Shown: positions 20,630 through 32,589 of the stretch, in pieces
How the letters are laid out: every line of letters starts with the position of its first letter
Numbering within the stretch: the first letter of the stretch is position 1
NCBI RefSeq assembly: GCF_040954645.1
Contig: NC_092807.1
Location: 25,071,809 to 25,135,808, forward strand
Source of the DNA: Diabrotica undecimpunctata
Lineage: Eukaryota; Arthropoda; Insecta; Coleoptera; Chrysomelidae
DNA length: 64,000 nt
Reading direction: 5' to 3'
The notes under the pieces: model-generated
Seen by the model: the letters and a program-made list of their open reading frames with translations, nothing else
Told to the model about the DNA's origin: nothing
The model's database searches: none
Made by a program: the position numbers and the translations under genes

Positions 20630-20987
20630 TGTTGTGAATTTATTAAAAGGTTCAATATTTATAACACTTACGGATTTAATTTATTTCTTTATTTATATTA
20701 ACTTATCTGACAATAATTTATTATATCCGTACGTAACAAATTCGCGAGCGCGGGGTCTTGAGAATTAACTGTCCCTTCCAAATAAAGTTCCGTTATTATA
20801 TACCAGTGCCGTTATCTCGAAAAATCCAAAACCTTCGATGGCGAAACGGTAAAGGCAAACTGGATTTCCCTCGCATCGGTTCTGGAAGGTCGCTCAGGTA
20901 AATCGAGGCCTCTCGTAAACTCTACAACATATTAGAATAAAAACATGTTTTAAAGGTTAAAACTATGACTCATATTTTTACGTAACA
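20630..20987 (-). promoter_or_regulatory. gypsy 5' LTR
   Basis: 358 bp, the copy that drives transcription in the element direction (leftwards). It appears identical to the 3' LTR. Confidence 0.95.
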
Positions 20988-21268
20988 ATATTATATCTCT
21001 CTGGGTGTCGCATAACATGGCCAAAATATTCACGTTTGAAACGGCATAGCTTTTTAAATAAACATATTTGCAAAAATTTGTGAAATTATAATTATTGTAT
21101 GTACATCGGTCTTACTCTCGATAATTGAAAGACATTTTTTAACATACTTAAATTATTACACCTATTAGCACATGAATATATTGTGTACTGTCTTATGGTA
21201 TGGCAGTAAATCTAGACTTTTTATACTTACATACTAGATATAATGAATCACTATAGTTACTTTTACAG

Positions 21269-22469
21269 GAATTTCCATCAGAACAATCGACAGGATAACA
21301 AGAGAGGCAAAAGGTTCTTTGAAAAATACCGACAGAGTCCAATTTGCCAGTCCAGGCAAAAAACGAGTAAGGAGATCAATCATAGATTTCCCGGAATACC
21401 AAAAAAGAGACATTCGCAGAATAATCTACGATTTTTATAAAACAGACAAATGTCGGGTTACGGTAAAAAAATTAAAACAAAAAATTCATAACGATTTGGA
21501 TATCACAATTTCACAGACATCTCTAAGGCGACTTCTACGCAAAATGCAATTTCGTTGGAGAAGAACCGAAAACAACCGAAAATTACTTATAGAAAAAAGT
21601 GAAATACGAGCTTTGAGTATAAAATATCTCAGGCAAATCAAATATTTTCGTACTCAAAATAGGCCAATTGTGTATGTTGACGAGACTTACTTACACAGCG
21701 GTCATACTTTTTCAAAGAACTGGACTGACGAATCAACAAAGGGATTATTTTCTATAATTTCTAAAGGTCAACGACTAATAATAGTGCATGCCAGTGGAGA
21801 CATGGGATTCATTAAGGATGGATTATTAATCTTTAAGTCAGGTACAAAATCAGGGTATTTCCACTCTGAAATGAATGCACATAATTATGGAAAGTGGTTA
21901 CAAAAACGTTTAATACCTAATTTACCTAACTCGGTACTTGTTTTTGATAACGCATCTTATCATAGTATTCAGTTAGAGCGGGCGCCTACATCAAACTCAA
22001 AAAAAATTAAATGATAGAATTTTTAATACAGAAAAATATTCCATTTATACCTACCGCTTTAAAACCGGAATTATATGAAACCATTAAATATCATAAACCC
22101 CGTCATGTAAAATACAAGTTCGACGAAATTTTACGCGAGCATGGCCATATTCCTTTGCATTTACCTCCGTACCATCCTGACCTAAACCCGATTGAACTTA
22201 TATGGGCTACAGTCAAAAATAATGTAAGCCAGAAAAACGTTACATTTAAATTAGCGGATGCACAAGAACTGGCTGAGAAAGAGTTCAATAAAATTGATGC
22301 AAATGAGTGGAGAAAATGATGTGACCATGTCATTAAGAAGGAAGATGAATACATGGACAGCGAGATAGTGGTTGATAACGCCATGGAAATAGCTCCTATT
22401 ATTATAAATATTAACAGCGAATCTTCCAGTACAAAGTTTTCTTTTGATGATCAAGATGAAGAAAATTAA
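21269..22469 (+). pseudogene. DD82E-2 transposase, exon 2
   Basis: After the acceptor (TTTTACAG ending at 21268) the frame reads ISIRTIDRITREAKG, then a second DNA-binding helix region and FRWRRTENNRKLL. Catalytic residues: Asp in VYVDETYLHSGH, Asp in LVFDNASYHS, Glu in DLNPIELIW. A frameshift in an A-run near 22000 and a TGA at 22316-22318 break it; conserved sequence continues to the stop at 22469 (acidic end NINSESSS...DDQDEEN). Bridging the frameshift gives 82 residues between the second Asp and the Glu, as in the other two DD82E proteins. Confidence 0.8.
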
Positions 22470-22936
22470 CCATTAGAAAATTATTTTCAGTTGCTATTTT
22501 TCTACACTTGATACTCGTTTTAGTGTTATAATCAAACCGAAATATCAAAATTAAATAATTACTGTGTCACATTTATTTATACAATACCCTCCATTTAATA
22601 TGAAAGACAATATCAACGTAGTTTTATTTGTTAATTAAATTCAGTCATAATTATTATTGTGTTTGTGTGTTAAATTAAAGAGATATTATAAACAAGTGGC
22701 TTTTAATTTAAATTGACTAAAAAAATAATAACAATTTCATCTTTCTAATGATATATTAAAGCTTGCGAAAAAATATTACTACTTTTTTAATTGTGTTATT
22801 CGAACTATACTGTTACGCCACTGAAACTACTTATCAGAAATAGTAAACTAATAGGAGAATCATGGGGCGTTAACATAATCTATTTTTCAGTGACGTTCTG
22901 CGTAATCCGTCGCCAAGTTAACTGGCGTTTGCTGTA

Positions 22937-23190
22937 AGTGGCGAATTTTTCATCGACCTATCAACTTGAATCCTAATTATGCTGTCGATATTGTGTTACA
23001 TAACTTTGTTCGCGATAGAGACGGATATGAATCAGAGAATACTTTAACCATCATGGGGCTGGAAGATATCCCTAGAGCAGAAACTGTACGTGGGAGTATT
23101 AACGCAAATAACATAAGAAATATTGTAAATGATTATTTTCTGACACCTATTGGATCTGTAAAATGGCAGATGACCAAAATTTCTTTTTAG
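22937..23190 (+). pseudogene. Harbinger transposase, C-terminal part
   Basis: Directly after the TA at the right end of DD82E-2 the frame reads KWRIFHRPINLNPNYAVDIV, then LHNFVRDRDGYES and an ending near IVNDYFLTPIGSVKWQMTK. This is the C-terminus that belongs behind 13957. Part of the cysteine-containing helix before LHNFV has been deleted. Confidence 0.8.
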
Positions 23191-23278
23191 TATATAAGTA
23201 ATATATGCATACACATCTACATGTTTTTATTTTCGTATTTAATTAAGCAATAATAAAGAAATATCCACACAAACTTAC

Positions 23279-23462
23279 CGAACTTAGTCTTGTCATCAGA
23301 TTCTAACTCATCAAAGTTATTCTTCAGTTTCCTACAAATTTCTTGCCAAGCACTTCTGGTTTCATTTCTGTCTTTGTATGTTTCGCTTGTCTTGTCCCAT
23401 ATTACAGGTCTTTCATGCACCAAGCTTATTAAATGCCCGGTATCAATTTCCACATCAGCCAT
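23279..23462 (-). pseudogene. MADF accessory gene of Harbinger, exon 1
   Basis: From the ATG at 23462: MADVEIDTGHLISLVHERPV, then WDKTSETYKDRNETRSAWQE, which is the first half of a MADF domain. It ends at a donor GTAAGT (complement of 23273-23278). Splicing to 13291 gives KFGKQVMKKWGNI in frame, restoring the domain. The exon itself has no stop; exon 2 does. Confidence 0.78.
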
Positions 23463-23755
23463 TTTTCATAAGTTAGTCACAACAAAAATTCCTTCTACTT
23501 TCTAAAAAGTCTAATGCCTTCTACTTTCAAGAAAGTCGTGTACTCTATTACATGTTTTTTTTTGCAAAGAATGCATATATATGAACGCTCACATTTAATT
23601 TGTTATCCCACTACATGTTCGACCGCCGTGTATACGTCAACGTTTGTCCGGGCTTATGGTGGATATGTCCGGCGACATCACGGTTCCCGGTTACCGTTTA
23701 AACGAGCACGGTATGTGTGGAAGCATCGATTAATATGTACACTCTTTACCCGAGT

Positions 23756-23798
23756 ACACGGTGCCGTGTAACCGGCGACCGGGTATGTGTGAAGCCGC
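23756..23798 (-). repeat. Right terminal inverted repeat of Harbinger
   Basis: Inverted partner of 12001-12043. Confidence 0.9.
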
Positions 23799-23879
23799 AC
23801 TTCTGGTATGCAAGCACTAGCGCTAGGAAAATCTATAATCCATCCTATATCCATCAACTATATATCCTTAATGATTTTC

Positions 23880-24270
23880 TAATACATTGAAATTGCTTCA
23901 AAAACTAGTTACTTAAATCTGACGGGTACACAGCAACTAATTTACGGGCTTCTGCAAACAATTCTGGATCCGATTTGAAAAGATATCCACTTCTAGAATC
24001 GGAGATGCGTTGATCTTGTAATAATTCATTAAAATGCTTCTTAACTCTACCAAATGATTCTTGTAAAAATGACGTATAGTTTTGCTTAAGAGTACTTTTT
24101 TAAAGTACTGTTGCGTGTGAGAGATACATCTTTTCAGACTGCAAAAGAGTGACAGGTAGATTTAAAGATTTCAAAACTTTATTTTGTAAAATAGTTAGGA
24201 AGACAAATTCAAACTGTTCCATTTTACTTTTTAAATTATTAGCTGTCATTCTCTCCTCACGATCTGTGGT
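23880..24270 (-). pseudogene. hAT-type transposase fragment
   Basis: Minus-strand pieces MTANNLKSKMEQFEFVFLTI, LNLPVTLLQSEKMYLSHA, a short break, then ISDSRSGYLFKSDPELFAEA and RKLVAVYPSDLS resemble the helical region of hAT proteins of the ZMYM1-like type. Stops interrupt it. No ends were found. Confidence 0.45.
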
Positions 24271-25689
24271 AGTTAATATTATTTTAAATCAAAGAATGGA
24301 ATAGAAAAGTATTTTTGAAGTGTGTTAACAATTTATTCCCTTTCTGAGCGCTTTCTGCTTACAAAGCCATCTTCAGAGCTATAGTCAAGTTTTTAAACTA
24401 TTAGAAAAGATCTCATTTGGTAAAAAATACAGAAATTGTCTCTTTGAGCTGGTTCTGTGTTTAAATGTTCGTCGCAAATGAAGTCAGTTTTTATAAAGGT
24501 GTTACAGAAATAAACGTTGCGCGATTTTTTCATTTTTCATGAGATCAATAAAATTTATTTACCGGTCGCTGTAGAATTTCCATTGGTAGAGTCTAATCTC
24601 AAAACCTATAACATGAAATTTTGATTTTGAGTTTTGGCAACAAATATGAGGCATTTTAATCGCACGTCACGGGAAATCCCTCCACGAAGACGGTACTGGT
24701 TGGAGTTTGTAGCTGAAGTTATGTAGCTTTGAAAAACGTAATATAAAACTTAATAGTTTCCGAAAAACGTAAATTCAAATGATCGTTTTTTAAATATTTT
24801 ATTTTTTCTTTAAATATCATGATACCCATTCCAGGATTTTGGAACCATGTACCAGATTGTACAGGTCTCATGGATGGGTACCTACCATATGTTTTTGGAT
24901 TCATTTGGTAGTCTCTAAAAAGAGTTTGCCGTCTACGATTTAATGCCTTGCAGTCATGCAAGATAAGGTTAAGGTATTTTCTACCTACTGTCAAAATTTT
25001 AAGCAAATCCATGCATATAAAAAGATTTCTGAGCAGAAAACCGTCATATCCTGGACTACATGTTTCACAAAACACAGCCTTATTGGTATTTTAGTAGAAT
25101 GTTTTTTAGCTCGTGTTTTGAACCGCTCTTAAAGTAATCTTTGCTTTCTCCACAATTTCATTAATGGAACGTTGTTCTACATTTCAATAGTAGCAAAAAG
25201 TGAAATATCCGATTCTAAATATTTCTCAGATACAGTGCTTGTACTCATATTGCCTACACGCAATATCCAATCATTTAAGGATTCACAATAACAATGGCGA
25301 TATGATGTAAAACCGTTTTGACAATGCCACCAGGTTTTGTTTTTTTCTGTCTCAACATATTCGCTGTCCCCTCCCCTTTCCACCAACGTTTTATATGTCC
25401 CGATACGACAAAGTATTCTATAATTCTATATATACCCTCACCTAGCTAAAAATATCGCAAAATAATTTTCTGACTACACCCTGTATATCAGTATATTTAT
25501 CTACACATCTGTTATAGGTTAGCGGCTAGTTGAAAAATGGTTCCGGTCTTGACTAAGGTTCATGTTTTGACTAATCTCGGCCGGTAATGCAGATCCAACG
25601 CTGAGCGATATTGGCGCCAGAATTGGACTTTGACCGCCTGGTCCAAGTAGCCCATACTCTGTTACTGTTTCAGGTTCTCTTTTACAGAG
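24271..25689. other. Unrecognised, probably decayed repeat
   Basis: Two minus-strand frames (25386-25177 and 25075-24719) have protein-like composition, one with WWHCQNGFTSYRHCYCE, but I recognise neither. They could be two pieces of one broken gene. No other feature is seen. Confidence 0.3.
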
Positions 25690-27700
25690 TCTCATCGTGA
25701 AATCACCTTGTCTCTTGACAAACGTGTATCCAGCAAGAAAGCCTGTTATAAGTCTGAGCTAATTCTTGTTGTTTTCCGCAGTACTCCAGTCCTATTAGCA
25801 CATGTCCGTCTAATAAACATTTACCGAGTATATTTTCCCAGTGAGAGCTATATTGCTTTCTTTTCCCCATCGCAGTGCTTTTTGGCATTTCCACGACCGG
25901 CTCTGGACCGAAGTATGCTCTTTTGGTAAGCTCTTTCATTGCCGTATATTCACCGGTGACCTGGGACCCATACCAGTGTGCCTCTGTTATATTCCACCAG
26001 TCTGGCATTCCTCCCTCAGAATTTCCACACTAGCCTAGAGTTCATCTCATGGCTTATGAGTACTCCCGATGGCTGCTTGTTTATCTTTGCATATTTTGAT
26101 CTGCTTCAGATCAAAAGCCCTTATGTTAATTTTTCTGTAACATTGCAAAAATCTCTGCCTCAAATAAAGATGTATATTCTCCTAGTTCATAGAAATGTTA
26201 AAATTTCCATCCCAACCAAATATGCCTACACCCGGTGCACCGGACCCTTCTACAGTTTTAGACCCGTCTGTGACCAGGTATAACCCTGCAGTCTGGACCT
26301 GTGAAATGTTTCCTCTGCCCCATCCCTGTCATAGAAATGTCCACTTCGAAAGGTATTTTAAGTACTACCATTCGGTATCTCTAATTTCATTTATGTTACT
26401 AAGTCCCGATATAATCAGTATGTTGCTCAGGTTTTCTCACAGTTTATAATATCCAATTTTCAGACTGCCGTTGGTGTGCCCTTCATAGCATCTGTGATTG
26501 CGAGGCAAGCAAGACTTTGCACCTTGCTTACTTTGAGGATGGCACTTTTTTGCTGCACCTTTGACCACGATACTACTGATACATATGTAATTGTTGGTTT
26601 TACCACCATGTTATAAATCCAATATAACATTTCTGGTTTTAACCCCACTTTTTTCGATGAGTACGTCTGACTATCATTAACGTAGTTACCGCTCTCTTGA
26701 TTATTCGCTTTATCTGCTAATTCCAAGTGAGTCTACTATTACCTCAAGATACTTTACTTCACTCACCTTTAGATATGTAACATTTAGGCTTAGACGACGC
26801 AAGCCCTCTAAATTACTCTTTCTGGTAAATTTTATGATTTTAGACTTCTTAGGGGGCTTATTTTATGCCCTACATTTGAAGTCCATTCTGTAACTACAGT
26901 CATTATATCTCTGACTATGGTAGCCCAGATCATAATGCTTGTCGTTGTTGAGTCTAGCTATCAGCCCATTTATCACCACACTGCACAAGATAGATAAATC
27001 TCCCGCCCTCCTGCAGACAACCTGTGGCTACGTGAGCTGACACTGCATCTCTCAGTAAAGTTCCTTATATCACACTGCTCTTCAGCATGCAGTCTACCCA
27101 TCTGTGGACTGTTTCGTCGTAACTCTTTTAAACGAATCGCTCTTGTGATTGCTTCGTGGGAGGTGTTGTCGGGTGCTTCCTCTATATCGAGAAATGCACT
27201 TAACATCACCTCTTAGTTTTCCACTCTCTGTCTGAGATGTTGCAGTAGAGACTCCTACTCAATACGCATACTGTCTCTGATGCATCGGACTTTCAACCAA
27301 CAAACTATCCCTAATATGTCTATCGAGCTATTTTTCTAGAGTTTTCAGTACGAATGACATCAGACCTATAGACTTAGGTTTTTCCTGTCCGGTTTTGGGT
27401 ATAAAGGCCACCCTTTAGCCTCCATGCTTTCGGTATGTATCCCAGTCCTAAGCTAGCCTGCAGTATCATACATAATTTTTTTTGCAGGATTGAATAAATC
27501 CCGGTTCACCACTTGTTTTGCCACACGCCAGTTTACCCTAGATCCATAAGTCATGGTATTCATTTCAGTCTGCTGTCATGTGTCTAGTGCTATCCGTTTT
27601 GTTTTAGACTCAGTAAAGTGCACCCCCAAAAGTTCTTTCAGGATCTCTTCACCATTCTGAGTGTATTCATCTGACTCCTTTTTGAAGCGAGGGAATTCTT
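25690..27700 (-). pseudogene. LOA/I-like LINE relic: RT and RNase H pieces
   Basis: In order along the minus strand: an RT palm piece (LSAFLDIEEAPDNTSHEA at about 27200, matching the FLDIEGAFDNT motif), a thumb piece (PEMLYWIYNMVVKPTITYVS, then KVQSLACLAITDAM at about 26640-26480), the start of RNase H (VTDGSKTVEGSGAPGVG at about 26280) and the RNase H tail (YTAMKELTKRAYFGPEP at about 25940). Stops and frameshifts lie between. This is an old copy of a LINE with RNase H. Confidence 0.65.
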
Positions 27701-28699
27701 ATCTGAAGTCCCTTTGAAGGAAACTTATGGGGAAATAACAATTTGTTCTGTCAATCATCAACAAGTCCTCACAGACACTTCGTCTGAGGACTAGCAACCC
27801 CAGTGGAGTCTTACGTTGACATGTGATTAATTCCTTTTGTAACTTAAACATCATAGTTTTTAATTATCAAAGATGTAACTCAAAGTTAATCAAACTACAT
27901 TTAAAGGATTTTTACCCACATATTTATTGACTTAAAACATCCAGATAGCACTGATGATTTAATAGTCATTCCGAAAACGTTTTGATGTAGCCCGATGGAG
28001 TTTTTATTATTATACCTTTTATAAAGGAATTTTTTAAAATAAATTTTTTGTGATATCTGGTGTATAGTCAACTACTGGAATTTAGTTTCCTTGTGGATTA
28101 CAGAAACTAAACTTTGTTCTTTGCCAATTTGGGCATTGAACTTACGATCCTGGGTTTAGTTAACGAAACTGCTGAATTATTATGGTAAATAAAGACAAAT
28201 AACTTTTTGTTTCTTTTTATTTTGATGAATATTGTATAAAATTACACTATGGATTTAAAATTAATTATACAAACATTTTACTTTAAAAAGCAGGTCAAAA
28301 AAAAGTTGGAACTACTGTAATAAAACTAAAAGTAATAGTAACTGAATGGTTACTTCGATAGGAAAACTGATTTATAGGACGATTTAAACTTAAGAATAAG
28401 ATCTGTTTTATATTTCGTTTTGTAGTTACTATATATGTTTTGAGCAGATTATAAAACGCAATGATACAAGGGTTATTGTATTCCTAATTAAATATAAGTA
28501 CATATTACTATAAGATAAATTAACCTTTTAGAATTTTAGACTATTAGTAGGGATGTTTCAAAACTTCATAAACAAAAATAAACTACTTTAATTTCATACT
28601 GAATTAATTCAATACAAAGAATTAAAATCTATTTTACTAATGCAAAAACTAGGTAGTTTAACTCTGTCTTGCTATTAGAACTCACTGCTGACAATTAAA
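27701..28699. other. Intergenic, nothing recognised
   Basis: AT-rich sequence with no gene-like frame and no element end. Confidence 0.4.
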
Positions 28700-29531
28700 T
28701 ATTTTCAGTAATGTCGGATATAGCCGACAAGGTAGCCATCATTAGTAGGAATAAGCCACGACTAATGGAAGTGTTCAAACAAATTGATCCTGAAGCAAGA
28801 AAAGGAGGTCTCAAAATAAACGAATCAAAAACGAAGTACATATATGACAGTCAAGAGAATAACTGACAATGAAAATAATATCACAATAGACAACTATACT
28901 ATCGAACGAGTGGATGCCTTTACATATCTCGGCACAGAAATCAATCAGAAGAACACCGTAAGTAGCGAAATTAATGCACGTATTTCCAGCGGGAATCGTA
29001 CATACTATGCTAATAAAAGATTGATGACATCGAAATTATTAGACAAAAGAACCAAAATGACTATCTACAGAACATTGATTAGACCCGTAGTAACCTATGG
29101 ATGTGAAACTTGGGTAATGACGAAAAAAGATGAAGCCCAACTCAGGACATTCGAGAGAAAAATACTGAGGTAAGTATATGGCCCGGTACAAGAGGAAGAT
29201 GGCACATGGAGAATCAGGAGAAACGACGAGGTTAATGAGTTAAATGAAGGTTATGACATTGTAAGATTTGTGAAAAGTCAAAGACTGTCATGGCTGGGAC
29301 ATGTGCAGAGACAAAACGATGCAAAAACAACAAAGAAAATGTTACAATGGAAGCCCATAGGAAGGCGAAAAAAAGGAAGGCCCAGAACGAGATGGTTGGA
29401 TAACGTGGAAGACGACCTGAAAACAATGAACATAAGACAATGGAGAAGAAGGGCACAAGAGAGATCTGAATGGAAGGACATAGCCAGACAGGCAAAGACC
29501 CATCCAGGGTTATGATGCCAAAAGAAGAAGA
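28700..29531 (+). pseudogene. RTE-like LINE 3' fragment
   Basis: It starts near the RT catalytic box (a YADDIA-like IADKVAIISRNKPRLME) and continues GGLKINESKTKYI, YLGTEINQKN, RTLIRPVVTYGCETWV, then SWLGHVQRQ, GRRKKGRPRTRWLDNVEDDL and SEWKDIARQAKTHPGL. Stops occur near 28860 and 29173. The 3' end is a short GAA repeat (about 29521-29534), a tail type also present on the LINE at 60.7 kb. Confidence 0.75.
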
Positions 29532-29794
29532 AGAATGTAGGATATTATAGTTTTATTCGTAGATTGACGTCACCAAATGAGTGAGTGAGGTTTATGAAAT
29601 TTTGTAAGACCAATATTGACCTAAAAAGTGAGTCTGTAACCTTCAAAATAAGCAAAATATTAAGGTTTTTTTTAACAATAATAATTGTCCAGTCATTATA
29701 AAATAGTTTACTTTTAACGACTATGTAAAGTACTGAGTTTGAAAACTATCGGTAAATTCTGTTAACACAAATCTGGAACAAACGTAAAATTTAA

Positions 29795-30215
29795 TAAATC
29801 ATCATTGGCTCCACAACCCATGGTGGGTCTTGGCCTGCTCAAGGATAAGTCTCCATTCTCTCCTATTCTTCGCCTTGGCTTTCCAGTTTCGTACTCCCAA
29901 CATTCTCAAGTCTTCCTCCACCTGATCCTTAAATCGTGCTCTGGGTCTGCCTCTCCTTCTCACTCCATCTATTCTTTGGTTATAAATATGTTTTGGCGGC
30001 TCCATCTCATTCATCCTCTCTATGTGACCTAACCACCGCAGCCGGTTTATTTTGATGTACTCCTCCACAGATATAGGCGGTACTCCTCCATAGATATGCC
30101 AGAGGATTTTACGTTCAAAGCATCTTAAATGTTCTTCATCGCTCTTTGTCATCGTCTATGTTTCCGACGCGTAGGTGAGGATGGGTTTGAGGATGAGGAT
30201 GAGGAAATTTAACAA
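29795..30215 (-). pseudogene. RTE-like LINE 3' fragment, second subfamily
   Basis: The minus strand reads KPILTYASET, then DEEHLRCFERKILWHIYGG, NRLRWLGHIERM, RRRGRPRARFKDQVEEDL and WRLILEQAKTHHGL. It begins inside the RT thumb and ends next to a TGATGAT run at about 29795-29800. It faces the fragment at 28700-29531 tail to tail, so these are two separate insertions. Confidence 0.75.
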
Positions 30216-31639
30216 ATACATAGAATAAACTACGTTAATCATTACATTATTACGTTATATGGGTTGTATAAAAAATATTAATTACGTTTTGTTTTATTAT
30301 GTTTGAATATTATTCAAAATATTGCTTCTTTATTCTTTGGCATTATATCATAATTATTAAAACACATGAATCTGTTATATATTTTAATTTGTCCGAATAT
30401 ATAGTTGTTAGTGCTCGTACTTGATTCGCCGATGGCTGTCATTATTCACCGAGCAAGTCATTAGAGAAACATGTTATGACGAAGACTGCTTGACCAAATA
30501 TGAGCTTATTCTCAAAGAATCAGGGTTTTGTGTCTCCAGTTTAATACAGCTATCCTGTGACGTAGGAAATTGCAACCCAAATTGCTCAAAGAACTGATAA
30601 CTTGGGTTAGTTATACGGGTCACTACTTCCATATGATGGCTAGGTCTTACCAATAGTACCCATATCACTATGTTCATCCATTCAAAACCTTCAGAAGAGG
30701 ACTGATTAATTCGAGAAAGTCTCAGAAGGACGTGTGCACTGTAGTACTGTCTGGATGTAGAAAAATCCTTCCGATTAAGTTTAGATTAGTAAAACAGGTA
30801 GCTCAAGCTGAAGATACTTATGAAAGGAAGACAAATGAGACCGGTAAGATTAGAAAATATAAAATCATACTTGTCTCTAATTTACTTCTAGAAGTTACCA
30901 TCTTTCTGTAGAAATATCAATTTATTGGGGGACACCGTAATTAACAAATTGTGCTTAGAAATATTTCTCCTCTGGGAAGGAGACCACAAAACGTTTTTCC
31001 ATGGGGATAAAGATATGCAAGGAGAATAGGCTGTTACTTTCATTGGACTGCGACTTATCTTACTACTCTATCGTTTAATTCTCTCGTGGATTCCAATAAT
31101 TCAAAGCTGCATAGCCAAATTCGATTTTAAACTATCATAATTGTAAAATTGATGATTGGAGTATGGCTCGAAAAAAGTATCCACTGAGGATTTATAATGA
31201 AGTGACAGCACCATCTCACTGAACGATCGAACCAAGTTTTAAAAGGACTAGAACTAACTGTTCCATTATGTTGAAATGAGCAGTACCATTAAACACAGGT
31301 TTACATTGGGAAAAAAAAGTGTACCAGTTTTATATGACGGGAAGTGTACAACAAGCCAAACTGTTCCATTGGATGATTTAATTCTGTAAATTTAATTCGA
31401 CCTGTCCGAATGTCGATTCAAGTACAAATACTCCTATAATAAAACACATTCGTCTATTTGTGGTTGTTTAAGTGTAACGGAAATCACACGGAGATAAATC
31501 AGTACTGGAAGAAGGATGTCTAAAGACTTCTCACTTATACATCCAAGCAGACCTTGAATTGTATGAGTTCTTTTTACTTTTATTGCTTAAAATGCAAAAC
31601 TTTTTATAAAATATTCTAACAGATAATCAAATTCTAATA
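30216..31639. other. Intergenic, nothing recognised
   Basis: No family could be named. Composition is less extreme than the neighbouring AT-rich stretches, which suggests an old decayed repeat. Confidence 0.35.
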
Positions 31640-31990
31640 GATAATCAAATGGCTATGGCCCAAAGGTATTCTATAGGCTATTGTGGAAATGCTGAGAAGA
31701 ACACGACTGACAAGCGGAGCATAACAGTGTCACGCTGGTATGGGTGCCAGGTTATCGAGAAATACACTGCAATGAAAGAACTGATGAAGTTGCTTAAAAA
31801 AGGATCATCTAAAAAATACTTCAGTCCAGACCTAGTTTTAGAGATCCTGTCACAAGCCTGGACCGAATAGAACATAACCACCACTGGGAAATTAAACCCA
31901 GTCAAACATGACAAAATTTATATTTTACGGACACGTGCTAGCGAGACTTAAGTACTGCGGTAATCAGCTCAGGACTTATGGGCAGTAACA
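31640..31990 (+). pseudogene. RNase H tail of a LOA/I-like LINE
   Basis: The segments SRWYGCQVIEKYTAMKELMK and YFSPDLVLEI align with the piece at about 25940-25870 on the minus strand (HWYGSQVTGEYTAMKEL and YFGPEPVVEM). It is another copy of the same LINE type in the opposite direction. Confidence 0.5.
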
Positions 31991-32589
31991 GGCTTCCTTA
32001 CTGAGTCAGTCAATGGATACCTGAATACAAGTTGTCCAGCCTTTGAAAATATTCGCTTGCTTGGAACGGATGTTGCTACAACACATAATCTTCTCCGCAT
32101 TAGCTTATAAGGGCGATGATATATTTGTTTTCTTTCCTCCCACCAATGTAGTGGATCTTCTGTTCTCCTAATAAGAGGTTCATTAATATATTTCTCTACC
32201 TCTACGATTCACATCTTCTTTGAATGTTCTACATTTATTCAGCATTCAAACTCCCTGTATATAAAATTAACTAAATGCAATACATACGCTCCATATAATA
32301 TACAGTCCTTGTTAGCCATAGGTTCTGTAACAATATATAATTTAATTATAGAGTTTTTGTCAGACACATGCATAGCTTTATAAATCTGGTACTCGTTCAT
32401 GAAAATTTTCATGAGCGTGTATAGGGTTAGACTTGTACCCTTTGTTTATCCTATATGTAACAATACCTTATCCGTGGTCCAGTATTGTTTGTCTGTTAAA
32501 ATAAATGTCTTGACGGACCCCTAGACGAGAAGCGAGTGTCCTTGTATTTTCCTTCGACGTGTTCTTCTATTAATTATTCGTCTATTTCG
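31991..32589. other. Intergenic, nothing recognised
   Basis: A short inverted pair (CATGAAAATTTTCATG at about 32398-32413) is the only structure noticed. Confidence 0.35.

Larger units (their letters stand above)
14651..20987 (-). mobile_element. Ty3/gypsy LTR retrotransposon with macro-domain Pol, full length
   Basis: Two 358-bp LTRs (14651-15008 and 20630-20987), which appear identical by eye, bracket gag and pol on the minus strand. The LTRs begin TGTTACG and end ACAACA in the element direction. A 4-bp target duplication ATAT flanks it (14647-14650, 20988-20991). A primer-binding site, a purine-rich tract and long uninterrupted ORFs are present; no env-like ORF is seen. The identical LTRs and open frames indicate a very recent insertion, the youngest layer of the nest. 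Confidence 0.95.
13958..22934 (+). mobile_element. DD82E element (DD82E-2), TA target site, inside Harbinger
   Basis: The left end CTGTCAACGCCACTTAAGTT (13958) and the inverted right end CAGCAAACGCCAGTTAACTT (22934) match over about 27 bp with several substitutions; each holds a quasi-palindrome CGCCA-TTAA-TGGCG. Both sides are flanked by TA (13956-13957, 22935-22936). Removing the element restores the Harbinger frame across LSN/KWRIFHRP. It encodes its own transposase in two exons (14146-14294 and 21269-22469). Without the gypsy insertion it would be about 2.6 kb. Confidence 0.85.
12001..23798. mobile_element. PIF/Harbinger DNA transposon, split by an 8977-bp insertion
   Basis: The left end reads GCGGCTTCACACACACCCGG and the right end is its inverted copy with one substitution in that stretch; about 41 of 43 bases match (12001-12043 against 23756-23798). 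Inside are a Harbinger-type transposase (plus) and a MADF-domain gene (minus), the standard two-gene content of this superfamily. Without the insertion at 13958-22934 the element would be about 2.8 kb, a normal Harbinger size. A 3-bp target duplication could not be confirmed at these ends. Both genes carry frame breaks, so the copy is dead. Confidence 0.88.
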
